DNA of 64,000 nucleotides from Tricholoma matsutake (Eukaryota > Basidiomycota > Agaricomycetes > Agaricales > Tricholomataceae), in NCBI GenBank assembly GCA_026075535.2, contig AP026550.1, positions 8,122,001-8,186,000 on the forward strand. The letters are read 5' to 3'. Shown piece after piece: positions 46,251 to 58,295 of this stretch; position 1 is the first letter of the stretch, and every line of letters begins with the position of its first letter. Made by a program: the position numbers and the translations under genes. The notes under the pieces are model-generated. The model made no database searches, was not told the DNA's origin, and saw nothing but the letters and a program-made list of their open reading frames with translations.

Positions 46251-46769
46251 ACTGGGGCCCAAACAACGACTAGCATCGTTCAGGCCTCCTGCCTTGTGTT
46301 TGTTTGTTTGGGTCATGGTGTGCATGTTGTTGGTGGTGGGTGCGGATGGAGGCTAGAGTAGGGTGGGAAACAAGTGTGTCAACTTTGTGTGATACAAGCA
46401 AATGCATCAACACGTGATGCAACAACACATATTACGTGTTCATTTACTGTGAACAAATATGTACAACTACAGTAACATATATAAGCCCCACCAATTCATG
46501 TGGCATCCCCCCTCATAGTTAGTTTATTATATACAATATGTACATTAGTTTATTGTTTTATAGGGTATGTAATCTAAGTGTAAGAAGACTGGTTGTAACT
46601 GGTTTTATAATGGTTTTCAAATGTTTTCAAAACAAGTGAACTGGCAACCAAACCATGGTTTCGGTTGCTCACTTTTTCAGACAAATGGATGAAACCACAG
46701 CATGGACCACGGTTCAGTCCAGTTCGGTCTTCGGTCCTATGGACTGAACCTTCAAACACTACTCTACAC

Positions 46770-47441
46770 TCTAATCTCTCATGATGTGTTCTTCTCCCAA
46801 TGCCCCGCTGACCCTGAAATTTCTAAAACAGCGGAATTTGTCACACCAGCAGTTTGCATAATAACGAGGGCAACCCTTGATTCACCCCACATATCACCAT
46901 TTTTTTCCAATGCCACTGTCCTTTTTCCCCCATTCCCTTTTCTTTGAAGCTGGCACCCTTGATTCAGCCCCATATCACCATTTCACCATTTTTCACCAAT
47001 GCCACCCTCTTCTTACTCCTTGCTTTGATGCTGGCACCCTCCATTAACCCTGTTTTTTGCCAATGCCACCATCCTCTTGCCCCCATTTGCCTTGCTTTGA
47101 TGTGGGCCTCCATGTGCCCCCATCATGGCCTGTGCATCCAAGCCACTCCCAGTACAGCCATAAATGAGCTATCATATAAGTTGAATTCAGAAAATTTGGG
47201 TATTGGTGCATAGACCTGTTGACTTAGAAGCTCTGTTGGCTGAGGATTTGAAAACTCCCACTACATGTGTTGTAGTCATGGACCATCTCTGTTGTTAGGC
47301 TCATGATGTTTCAGATCCCCACATAAAAGAAGGTGTCCCAATTTTCTATTTCTTCTGACAAGTATGTGCAGTGTTGGCCTTTTATTGCTTTGAGTTATCT
47401 TTGTGTAAAGCAACTCCTTTGGCTGCAAAAGCAGAATTGAA
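46770..47441. repeat. No gene; imperfect tandem of about 85 bp
   Basis: The phrases ATGCTGGCACCC, CACCAATGCCACC and CTTGCTTTGATG recur at about 46870, 46950 and 47030. The rest up to 47441 holds no supported frame and may contain the promoter of the following gene. Confidence 0.5.
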
Positions 47442-49539
47442 ATGAGTCAAAGTTATCCCCCCTCATCTGGGTACACCCAAGTACAACAATTTGAATCCAG
47501 TTACGCTCATGTAAGTGCTTGCCTTTTGCTTCTTCATTTTTATTAACCTAGTTATCACAAGTTGCCTCCCTGCTGCAACATTGGCATCAACTGTGTCGCC
47601 CACTCACCCAAAGTAAGGTCATATCCACAATAATTTTTCCATGGTCTGATTACTTTGTATTGCTAGGAGGCACGTCATCAAGACTGAGAAGGTTCTAGCT
47701 GCTGAAGCCAAGCTTGAGAAAACTCCAAGGAAGTGGTATGATTTCTACTGATCCATTTTATTTTATGACTCACTTCCACCACAGATTGTCAAAATCCACT
47801 TATAATCTTGGTTCTCAAGCTGAACAATCTGTTCTCGAGGACAGGTCTGATTTAACTTTTTAATGCTGTCAATTGTTAAAGGCTATGCATAGTCTGGTTA
47901 TACAACTGCCCAAGTTTGTCTCCCAAACAACGTCATGGCAATGTTGACTTATCTGATGATGAGGATCCATGCACCCACATCATATGTATTGATATCCTTC
48001 CCACCATTATGTTTACTTAATATTTTGCAAGGTTGCTGGAGATCCTGGATCAATGTTTGTCTCCTGGTCCCACCAAACAGGCTCAGTCACCAGTGGCAAT
48101 GCTGCAGTTGGTTCAAGTTACTCAGCATCTCCATGCTCTGATGTTTGTTCTTTACAGTCAAAAAGGAGTGAAGCAAAAAAATCCTTTTGTAGATGACGAA
48201 TGCAAGGTCTCTGGTGATGCACTTAGTGACTTGGCTGCTGCTAGTGATGCAGAAAGTCTGCTGTGGGTTTAGCTATGCTGTTATTACTTTTGTTAAACTC
48301 ATTGCCCAACAATTTAAAGTCCAGAGCCAGAAGGTGAGGCACAGCATGAAGCTGGCAAGACTGCACCTGCTTCTGATGCAGTCACACAAGTTGAACAGTC
48401 TGATGACAAAGTGGCTGGCACAGGTGCTGAAGGTGATGAGTCTGACAGAGTTGACTCTGACCATCAGGCTGTTACCCATCACATGTTTCAAGACAAAGTA
48501 CTTTGGAATTACCAATTTTACAAAGATTTACCTTATATACCATGCGTGGCATCTCTTTGAACAGTCCTTTCTCATCTAATGAAGCTTTGTCAGAACATTG
48601 TACACTTTCCAAACGTATGATCAGAAGGTGGTGTTGTTTGATGAATATATATTGATTGAAAGTTTGGGCAAAACATTTGATGCAAATGTGTTACAGTATG
48701 TCCTACATTATCATTATGTACACCTTTCATAACCTCTATGTTGAACAGGTCAATTCTAGCTTTTTTGAAGTTCTCTCAGTCAGGAACATATGTCAACATG
48801 GCTCATGCTACCCCACATTATTCATGCTGGGTTTTCCTGTAAAATTTGCAGGAAAGAATATGTTCCCCATTTCTCTTATGGCTATCTCTATCCAAGAGTT
48901 GTTTCTCTGATCACCAGGTTTTTTTGGAAATTCAGCGACTCTTCCTGTCTACAAGATCACAGGTCACCCATTCACACAGGAGTGGGGACATGATGTATCA
49001 TTGTGGTGTTCACTTTTGGGATTTGAGGAGGGCGTTGAAGTTGCAGGTCCCATTGGTCCATTAGGCATGACTTTTCAGACTAAGACACCATCTAAGTCTG
49101 AGACTGTGAGTCAAAGTATGTGTTCTTTCTTAGTTGATCATCACTTCTAAAGCAGTTGAATAGCCTGGAGTCCTGTCAAACCCAGCAAGTCCAAGAATTC
49201 CATCTGCATGCCCTGGGAAGTTTAATCAACCTTCCCATCCTTTTGAAGTCTCTGGTATGTATTCATTGTGATTGGTGTCTTTGTCTTCAACTATGACTCT
49301 ATCTATCTAGTTCTGATTTCTGATGGCAGGAGCTCTGCTATGCATCCTCCTTTCATGTTTTCTGATGTTGACTTCAAAAAGCTGCCATCTTGGCCTACAT
49401 GGAAGGGTAACAATGAGTTACCTGATGACTCCCTCATTGTGGTGGGTTATACCTGGACTACCTATGTCAATTCCTCTCAGATGACAATGTTTTCAAGCAA
49501 CCTCTTGTTCATCATTTTGCTTGGCCTTGGTACTTAAAA
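47442..49539 (+). pseudogene. Unknown multi-exon gene (many small exons)
   Basis: A start MSQSYPPSSGYTQVQQFESSYAH (47442-47510) is followed by a clean intron (GTAAGT..CCTAG). Later coding-like exons are KTEKVLAAEAKLEKTPRKW, SKSTYNLGSQAEQSVLEDR, DLSDDEDPCTHII, LEILDQCLSPGPTKQAQSP, an acidic stretch (DDKVAGTGAEGDESDRVDSD), YDQKVVLFDEYILIESLGKTF, a globular stretch (LPVYKITGHPFTQEWG, VSLWCSLLGFEEGVE), and the last exon, with ELPDDSLIVVGYTWTTYV and LLFIILLGLGT to a TAA at 49539. Some joins do not keep frame (near 47612-47667 and 47735), so it may be decayed. I do not recognise the family. Confidence 0.4.
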
Positions 49540-49808
49540 TGAGAACCCACTAGTTAGCCCACACTCTGTATTGTTTGAATAAATTGTTGTTGACTGGTTT
49601 CTGAATGTCAAAAAGTGGGGGTCTGAACTGATGGGTTCAAGCACTCCTGATCTAAATCTCAGGCTCATGCAGATTTTTATGGTTGGGCTTCTATTTTTGG
49701 TTTATTCAGTTTGGATGTCTGATTATCGGCTTTTTCCTGCCCCAAGTTCAACTGCTCAAAACAAACAACATCAAATTTTGCTTCATTTCTCCCCTCGTGC
49801 ACCTGCTA

Positions 49809-52800
49809 CTATGGTGCCCAATGGGTCTGAATTCTCCCATGGTGTCTGAATTTTGATTTTCTTATTTTATTGTCTTGCGCTATCCGTCCAGAGTTTTGTG
49901 GGATTTCATTGCATAGTACCCATGCATCTATATGTGATTTTACTAAGGAATACAAAATGTAGGAGCAGTCGAGAAATAGTAGCCAGAGTGATCAGTCAGT
50001 GACTTTGATGTAAGTACCTTGCTCACAACTTCATACTCCACTCCGAGGGCTCAGAAAAAAAAGAAAGGAAGTGTGACAAAACATGTTGAGGTTCAGGCTC
50101 CGCCAGAAACATATTGATGCATTCAGGTTTTTGTACTGCATGCATGCCAGAGTGCACATGTGATGAGACCAAGGAACTACTCAAAGAGGGCTGCTGCCGC
50201 CTTGTCCATGAGAAGCCCAATGGCATTAAGATTAATGTCAAACAGACAGCTTGTGATCTCAATGTTCCTTATACTACTCTTCAGGCTCGCTTTCTCAACA
50301 TCCACAAGCCTGCTTGAGAAGCTCACACATCTCAACAATTCCTCTCTCCTTCACAAGAGAACCTTCTTGCCAAATGGATTGAGCACCTCAGGGCCACTGG
50401 CTGTCCTCTTCGTAAATGGACTATCTGAGTCAGAGCACAGCACCTTCACCCAGACAACAAGTGGCCCAGCAAAAACTGTATTTATGCCTTTCTCAAATGA
50501 CATCCTGACATTGTACTATCCTCAGTGTCTGGCCTTGACCCAAAACATGCAAAGGCCTTTAACCATCCTGTTGTCAACTGATACTTTGATGAACTCACTG
50601 TGCTTGTTGAATCACTGGGTATTCCCATTGAGAACATATACAACATGGATGAGAAGGGATGCCAGAGGGGTGGTGGGAAGAAGAGTAGCCAAAGGAAGTA
50701 CTTATACTCATGGAGACAGTGTGCCAAGTACAAGCATCGCAGTGCTAATCTTGAACTTATCACTATCATTGAGGCTATCTGTGCAGATGGAACTGAGCTT
50801 AAGCCAGGCTTTGTATTTCCAGGAACATTGTTCAGCCCTGAGTGGTTTGACAGTCATCCAGACATTGTGTGCATGTAGAACTCATTCAAGTTGGTTTTGT
50901 TATATGTTTTTGCTGACAGCTTTGATGTCAGTGTTGTGACATCTCAGAATGGCTGGACAGATGATTTCATTGGTGCAGAGTGTCTTGAGAAATCATTCAT
51001 TCCACAGTCTACAGCATGAAACAAGTCAGGAAAACCAATTCTCCTTGTTCTTGATGGTCATGGCTCACATGAAACTTCTGAAATCATTTGCCTTACTGAG
51101 CTCCACAGTATCATTATCTTATGCCTTCTACCTCATACCACTCACAAGTTGCAACCTCTTGATATTGGCGTCTTTGGACCATTCCAGTGTGCTTGGCTGG
51201 ATCGATGTGATTGCATTGTGGAACTTACTGGGTCAGAGATGCCAAAAGAGGATTTTATTAAGGAATACATGCAGGTTAGGCCGGAGTCTTTCTGTCCATC
51301 TACTGTCATCTCGGCCTTCAAAAAAAGTGGTGCTTGGCCCATCAATAGGACTGTCTTCACGGACAATGATTTTGTAACCAGCATTCCATATTCCACAGAG
51401 GCACACAATTTCCTGCCACTCCCTGAGTTTATACCATTCCCACCACTGGACCTGGACTCTGATAGCAACTCGGACAGCAAATCGGGGTCTGACAGTAGTG
51501 ATTCTGACAGTGATTCTGATTCCAAACCATGAGAAGCACATCCTCAAATGCCTCCCACAGTTGATCGTTCTCATTGCCCAGGCATGTTGTCTACACCAGC
51601 TCTCACACCCTCTGCAATACCTCCTGCGACTGACTCTCACTCTGCTAACAATTCCTCACCAACACCAGCCTCATCATCATCTCCCATTCCTCCGACTCAA
51701 TTTTATCATGATCCAGTTCTTTTTGCGTGAATTTCCCATCTTGAGGCCAGCCTGGAACAGCTGACTGGACAAGTTAAGATGGTTGAGCTTGAGCTACAAA
51801 ATGAGAAATGCAAAAATAACCAGTGTGATGGCAGACCAAGCAAACAGTGGATAAGCTCAACATGGAGGCACAGGTGTTGACATCAGCAGAGGGCAAACAG
51901 TTAGCAGCAGAAAAGGATGCAGAGCAAGCAGCAAAGGAACAGAAGAAGATGGATACAGCCATGCAATGAAAGCAGAAAGAGAATGACAGGGAGCAGCAGT
52001 GACAAGACTGGGCACCTGACACACCATTTATGGGTTCTCTCTCTTCAAAAAGCAAGCCTGATTTGCAGGAGATTGCAGGCACACTTTCTCTGGCTGAGAA
52101 AGGTACAAAGGAAGTGTTGCTTCATAGAATCAATTCCTTCTTTGACTCACATCCATGCCTTTGCAATAGCAAAAGGTTCACAGGCCTGTTCAGTCATGCT
52201 CACAGGTGGCGAATTGACACAAACAGCACTACCCAGCCCCAAATTTTGGACAATTCATTGCATATCCCTTTGGCATCTCAAGCTTCCATTCCTGTATCAC
52301 ACTTCCCACTCACTGCTAACATCACAAACCTGTCAATTGCTGGTCCAAGTGCATCACACAGCACTTTCACTCCTGTCCCACCATATCATCTCCAATTCAA
52401 TTTCTACCCCCTGGGAACACTTCATCACCATTACAACACCCATCAGTCTCCATTCTACCCACCTGCACACTAGCTTTTGAACATACATTCACCTCCCCAG
52501 CCCATAAGCACCAACTTAGATCATACCCAATCCTATAACTCATTTCAAGTTATTCCTCAGTAGATATTACATTTATTTCATCTTTTAGGTCATACCTTAC
52601 TTTCTACATAGTTGTACATACCTCAATTCAAATAGTTGCTCTGGTTTTGTGTGTAATGTGGCCATTGACAATGCAGTGTGCGAGCGGAGAACAAATCTGA
52701 TTGTGACAAAGTGTGACAAAAGAGACAAAATCTCCTCTCCCCTCCCAAGCACAGGCACACCACACCAGGAACTCAAAGTGAGTATGTGCCTGTGTTTTAT

Positions 52801-53074
52801 TTCAGTATAGATAGCCTGCATTTTTTTTCTGAGCCCTCCAAGTGGAGTATGAAGTTGTGAGCAATGTACTTACATCAAAATCACTGACTGATCACTCTGG
52901 CTACTATTTCTCGACTGCTTCTACATTTTGTATTCCTTAGTAAAATTGCATATAGATGCATGGGTACTATGTGATGAAATCCTATAAAACTCTGGAGGGA
53001 TAGCACAAGACAATAAAATAAGAAAATCAAAATTCAGACACCATGGGAGAATTCAGACCCATTGGGTGCCATAG
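49809..53074 (+). mobile_element. Pogo-like DNA transposon with 252-bp inverted repeats
   Basis: The inverted repeats (49809-50060 and 52821-53074) start CTATGG and are about 95% identical. They are flanked by TA at 49807-49808 and 53075-53076, the TA duplication expected of Tc1/mariner-pogo elements. The transposase remnant lies between them. The total length is 3266 bp. The ends are complete, so the element could be mobilised in trans, though its own protein is dead. Confidence 0.88.
50114..52473 (+). pseudogene. Pogo-like DDE_1 transposase with C-terminal SAP domain
   Basis: In order: an N-terminal helix-turn-helix region, a CENP-B-like part (SPSQENLLAKWIEHLRATGCPLRKWT), then the DDE_1 core with NIYNMDEKGCQRGGG (Asp 1), KYKHRSANLELITIIEA, LVLDGHGSHETSE (Asp 2) and TTHKLQPLDIGVFGPF (Asp 3). 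Behind it are an acidic Ser/Asp run, a coiled coil and a SAP motif (DLQEIAGTLSLAEKGTKEVLL, near 52051). The catalytic Asp residues are kept. Stops are nearly all TGA (50316, 50425, 50498, 50578, 51018, 51529), plus a TAG at 50876. Confidence 0.88.
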
Positions 53075-53076
53075 TA

Positions 53077-54200
53077 CTCTCAAGCTTTCTTTTGTTGGGT
53101 TTCTTTCCTGTATTCAACATCCCCCCAATTTTAAGTGAGTTTCATGTCTCCTTTAATGATCCTGGTCATTTAGAGACCAATATTCTGCACTCTTTGGTGC
53201 CGTACTCTTGCCATGCCCAAAATGGACCATTGGCCATCTCTTCCCAAGTCCTTGGTGAACCCTGTAGTGCCATGCAATCTGTTTCACATCATGTGGAACT
53301 GTTTTTCTGGAACATTTCCTCTGATCTTGACTTGCATTGCTCAACATCTTGTTCTTTTTTGGTGACCTTGGCTGACTCATCTTTTAATTTAACCCCTGTC
53401 AAAACCATTATTTCTTGTGAATCTTGGTTATCTTAGAATCACTTACATGTGATTTTTCTGTCTACATTACCTCGCTTACCAGCAAATTTTCTTGGAACTG
53501 TGCATTCATATGTTTTGTGTGTCTTGGAGTCACTTTGTCTTGATTGATGCAGTTCCTTACCGCTCTTCAAAATCTATATGTGTCTTGATTAAGCTTTTAA
53601 TGTGGAGACAATTGATGCCCAAGCATGACTTCCATGTTGTTGTTTTTTGGGCTCAGTTTTTTTGCCACTCAGCACTGGAGATCTATGACTTTGTTGCAAT
53701 TGATCTTATTGTTTGTCATAGGTCACTTCACAAACTTCCACCTGCTTGCAAATTTCTCACATTCCATCCCCGCTGCTGGTGATTCTTCAATTGACAAAGT
53801 AATTGGAGGTTGAGTTCCATATCCATTTCCACCAGCATTAATTATGCCACATGTCAAATATCATCGATGCATGGACATTGACTGGGACAACTATGATGCT
53901 TTTCATCTCAGGTATGTGGCTCATATAGGTGATGACATGGCTAACTCATCTTGCCAATATATGGAAAACCTTGTTTGTGCCAACATTCCACTAGGTATCC
54001 TATACTGGTCAAGGCCATTCGTGATATTGCTAGAATCCACAGCATCTCCATTCACCAGCAGGCTCAGGACAATAGGGAGCACCTATGTTGAGTTATTTCT
54101 AGATCATTGCTGCACTAGTTGTGTCTCTCACCATTCACTTTTCTCAATCCAAGTCACAAAGAAGAATAACTGCAGGCAAGCAATAACCAATAAAAGAACT
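53077..54200 (+). other. Region upstream of the Helitron domain, coding unclear
   Basis: Frames of 96-129 codons exist (53062, 53492, 53844). DDMANSSCQYMENLVCANIPLGILYW near 53930 is protein-like and could be the N-terminal part of the Helitron protein. Nothing is firmly recognised. Confidence 0.3.
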
Positions 54201-54201
54201 C

Positions 54202-55976
54202 ATGCAAGAAGATGTGTCAGATCAAAAACCTGATTTCCCTCCGCTGCCTCTTGATGATCATTTAGCTCACCACATCGTTAGTGAGTTTTGCAATGCACTG
54301 TCACCAGAAAGCTTCAAAGAAGCTGGTTGTGCCATATGCTGTGAGTTGAAACCTTTCTCAAACCTGTCATGCCTGAAACATGTCAAACAGTTATTCCATC
54401 TACTTCATGTGCCTGGTGTCACTTGAGTTGAGCATAGAAAACCATCTGTGATCCGTGAGTACCCTGGTCCTGTGCTTGATCACAGTTGTGATATGATATG
54501 TGACAATTGTCATCAGGGTTTACACAAGGGAAAGCTTCCCCAGCTTGCTTTGGCTAGAGGCCTGTGGATTGGGAAAGTGCCAATGGAGCTTTGTGATTTG
54601 AATTGGATCGAACATTTGTTAATAGCATGAGTCCAACATAATGGTTGTTTTGTCCAGGTCTCATTGGGTCATAGCTAGTGTTGCCATGGCTTAAGCTGAC
54701 TTAAGCCGAGGTTTTTTGCTATCTTGGGAGATAAATTACGTAAAATTGCCAAAATATTTGAGGAGCTAGATTCCATCTAAAGCCGAGGGGTCCTCTGCCA
54801 ACTCTAAGCGATCAGAGAAGCCATTCCTGAGATATTTAAATGGCTTTGAAATGGCTCTGAAATGGCTTGGCTTGAGCTGTTTCAAAGCTGCTTAAATATC
54901 TCTGGAAAGGCTTCTCTGATCGCTTAGAGTTTGCAGAGGACCCCTTGGCTTTAGATGGGATCTAGCTCCTCAAATATTTTGGTAATTTTATGTAATTTTT
55001 TCCCCAAGATCACAAAAAGCCTCGGCTTAAGTCAGCTTAAGCTGTGGCAACACTAGTCATAGCAAAATAGTACCCCATGTGGTTGCATTTGAATCCCCCA
55101 TACAGAAGGTGTATATAGCTCTCCCACCACTGGTCGCTGACTTGGATGATGTCCTTGCAGTTCTATTTACTGGACCGTGTATGCCATGAACTGATGAATT
55201 CAAGCGCCTCAAACCTTTGTTAGTCCAGAGGAATAAAGTTGCCTTGGCATTAGAATGGCTCAAGTTGAATCATGCAGACTACACTGACTTGGAGATTGCA
55301 TACAAGAATCTCAAGGAGTACCCAGAAGATACACCCCCTGTTGCGATACACTACAGAGCACTTGAGTCAAACAAATTTCCTGAGGCAACTAGTAAATTTG
55401 ATACCAAAGCTGAGGATGGTGTTGAAAGTGGTGAGATTCCATTTATTGTCCATGGTCTTACTGGGCAACAGCTTGACACCAAGTTGGCTACTGCTTTGAA
55501 AGGTATTGCATTAAGGCATTGGAATTGGTGTGGTAAGGTTCTCATGATTGGGAGGGAGCCCGACTTGGTGTCAGTCTAGGTGGTATTGGACTGGACTAAC
55601 AAAACTAGCTGATATTGCACACAAACGACATCTGTAGATGTACCACAATAAGTGTTTTCAGTGTGACCCAAATTTCCCTTTCATGGCCTTCAGCCACAAA
55701 CAAATAAAAGTGTGTTTGCAGAGTTCCTTTTTGGCAGTTAATAAAGAAACTTTGATAGCATTGCCAATTGTATGCTATATGTGAATCCTGATATGCTTGA
55801 ATCACTTGCTAAATGGATGTCCAATGGAGAAATTTTTTGTCCTGAATCAGAGGAAGAAAAAAAATGCTTCTGTCTGGTCAGCGATATTGACTGTATTGGC
55901 AGAAAAGTACCTGGCATGATTTCGTGCAAAAAAGATCAGAGAAATGAAATATGGTCTCTCACATATTCCAAAGGTG
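54202..55976 (+). pseudogene. Helitron protein, DUF6570-like and Helitron-helicase-like part
   Basis: It opens with FPPLPLDDHLAHHIVSEFCNAL and the Cys motif GCAICCELKPFSNLSCLKH, then REYPGPVLDHSCDMICDNCHQGL, KLPQLALARGLWIGKVP, the MITE at 54676, then VALALEWLKLNHADYTDLEIAY, DGVESGEIPFIVHGLTG, FPFHGL-like text, SLAKWMSNGEIFCPESEEEKKCF, DIDCIGRKVPG and RNEIWSL, where Copia 2 cuts it. The order matches the N-terminal half of agaric Helitron RepHel proteins. Later parts reappear at 61595. Several stops and shifts. Confidence 0.85.
54676..55055. mobile_element. hAT MITE, 380-bp palindrome, in the Helitron gene
   Basis: The ends TAGTGTTGCCA are flanked by a perfect 8-bp duplication GTCATAGC (54668-54675, 55056-55063). 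The two halves are inverted copies of each other almost to the centre. Removing it with one duplication joins the Helitron frame (LGHSKIVPHVVAFESP). Confidence 0.93.
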
Positions 55977-57928
55977 TGTTGAAATTAAACCCCAAGATAC
56001 ATGCTGCATACATGAGGCAATACATGCAGCATACACATGTTACTGTGCTTACTGTGCATACATGTGGTAAACACATTCCCAAGTCATGTGACATCCTTAT
56101 TATTATGTATATTGGGAGAACCTGTACCGTAGTAGGAATACAGTGTTCTTACCTAGCTGTAAGTCTAACTAAACCCCAGGTAGGTTGTAAGGAACATGTA
56201 GTCTCTTCCCCTGTGCAGTGTATATGGTCTGCTCCAACAGGTTTGGGCCCTGCTGGGCACATTGTGAACATGCCTTAACTGGCTGCAAACGATATTGACA
56301 TCATAGTCTCCAAATTATAACCTTGTGCTCCCTGCGAGCTGCACTTAAAACCTAGCATGACTAGGGTTCTTCACACTCTGAAGGAGTGCTTTCTCCTGAG
56401 ATCATTAAACGTGTTTCATTGAGTAAAAGACTGATTGAGCATTTTTAACCGCTGCCACCACATATCATGTCTTCAACTCTTGAAAAACTTGTTCAAATGT
56501 TCAATGGTTCAAATTACATACAATGGGCCAACTCCATGAAGGCGTGGCTCAGGTCTCAAGGCCTCTGGCAGATAACTAGCAGGGCAGAACACAAACTGCC
56601 TCTGGCACCTCCCTTGATAGTGATGAACGCTACTGCGGTAGTGGAAGCTACTGCCAAGCTCCAGACCTGGAGCAACAAAAACAACCAGGCCATTGGTAGC
56701 CTAGTGCTCCACCCTCCATTTGGCAGCATGCCAACACCAGGGACACTGCTGAGGTGGTGTGGGAACTCATTCACACTGATTATGGTGTCGATGGCCCCTT
56801 CCAAGTCTTTGCAGACTTTAGGTCTGCAATAGCAATTAAAATCCCGGCTGCAAATCCTGCACCAGAGATTGCTAAAATGGCTGACAAGTTTGAGTGCCTC
56901 ACGGCTGCCAATGTTGCCATCCCCGAACTAGTACAGGCAATGATCCTACTTGCTGTGATGCCACATGAGTATGATTCATTATCCACCACGGTCCTTAACA
57001 TGACTGCTACTAGTGCCTTGATATTCAAACACGTCAAGGACTCCATTGTCGCTGAATCCTCTAGGCACACAGCAGTTGGAAAGCCCACTGGCCCACCTCA
57101 GGCTAATAAGCTTTCCACTGTCAAGCACAAAGGCAACAACCCCAAGTGGCAGCCCAAAGAAGGGCAAGACAACAATGGAGAGTCATCCCAAAAGCGTGGA
57201 TGACATGGGAACAGAAAGACTAAGGAGGATAAGCCCAAAGCAAAGCATACCCACCTCACCTCCAGTGCCTTTACCACCATGAATGGTAATGGCACCATCA
57301 TACTGCCAATGCCGCTCATTCAGCAAATTGAACAGTGTGACCACACTCCCACAAGGACCCTCACCGCCAACTGCCTGCACAGGCCTATATGGGCACAGCC
57401 TCTACCTCTCATTCAGTTTATGCCAAATATCAGCAAGCTCGAGACACCCTTGAGCAAATGCAACTTCCACGCAGCATGAAAAATCTGCAACCACTGGAAG
57501 AGCACCTGACAGTGCGAGAAGGTAAGAGAAAGAGGATTGAACCAGAAGAACTGAAAGAGCCTAGGATCATGGAGGTAGAAGACAATACCATTTCCCTCGG
57601 ATCAGAGCCTCTAGTCTCTGATGAAGAAGCGTGGAAGGCCATCAACAAGATGCTCATCGATGAACCACTTGACATTGGTGGATATGATGACAGGTCAGTC
57701 CTTTTCCCTGCCACAAGCACTAAGATTAATATTCCAATGAATACAGCAAACTTTTCATGTGAAATTTTACTGCTATTAAATATATCATGGAGTTATATAG
57801 ATCTAAATATATGTGTTTTGTGTGCAAATGGAAATTGTAAGAAAGGTGCTGACTGGATCATTGATTCAGGTGCATCAAAGCACTTCACTGGTGAAATGAA
57901 AGATTTTGCTTCCTACGAGCCTTTATCG
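55977..57928 (+). mobile_element. Copia retroelement 2, 5' LTR with gag and start of protease
   Basis: The LTR 55977-56239 (TGTTGAAATTAA..CTGCTCCAACA) is homologous to 28707-28967. Gag starts at 56467 (MSSTLEKLVQMFNGSNYIQWANS), shifts frame near 56800, then IAIKIPAANPAPEIAKMADKF to 57200. The second frame ends with DWIIDSGASKHFTGEMKDFASYEP, the protease motif. At 57929 it ends abruptly at the short terminal repeat of the next element, so integrase and RT are missing. It lies inside the Helitron gene. Confidence 0.88.
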
Positions 57929-58295
57929 ATGGAGTAGGGTGAGTACTCCAGGTAGTCATGTGACCTTGTTGGTAGAGTCACATAGTCACATGGTCATAGT
58001 TCAGGATTGATATACCATCTTGTGGCCTCGCCATTGCTATAGGGCACCTCTGGGGTGTCCATCTTGGCAATGAGAGCGTGATTTGACTCACGCAGCTTTG
58101 TCCTTCCATCTGGTTCTTGAGCTTGAGTCTTGTGTTGTGTCTCCTGAGTTTTGTGTTCTCGTGTGCCACATCACAACGTATCGAGTTTGTGTTGAGCTTC
58201 CAATCTGCTTTTGGATATTGTCTTTGAGCTCTCAGCTTTCCACCTCAGTCTACTAGTATACCAGCTCCTTAGCTTGCCACCTGCCAACCACCAGC

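Larger units (their letters stand above)
45202..46761. mobile_element. E5: hAT-like non-autonomous element, other TIR type, same interior
   Basis: The element is 1560 bp with a perfect 8-bp duplication CTCTACAC (45194-45201 and 46762-46769). The ends are TAGTGTTTGAA with GGTCCAGTCC-type subterminal words, like the MITE at 59348 and unlike E1/E3/E4. In reverse orientation the interior has the palindrome (46256-46291), an intron-like cassette (46197-46250), three GAGC/GCTC hairpins (46108, 46020, 45458) and a G/C hairpin (45520-45545). tRNA-like units were not found. A 15-bp minisatellite fills 45640-45985. Confidence 0.85.
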
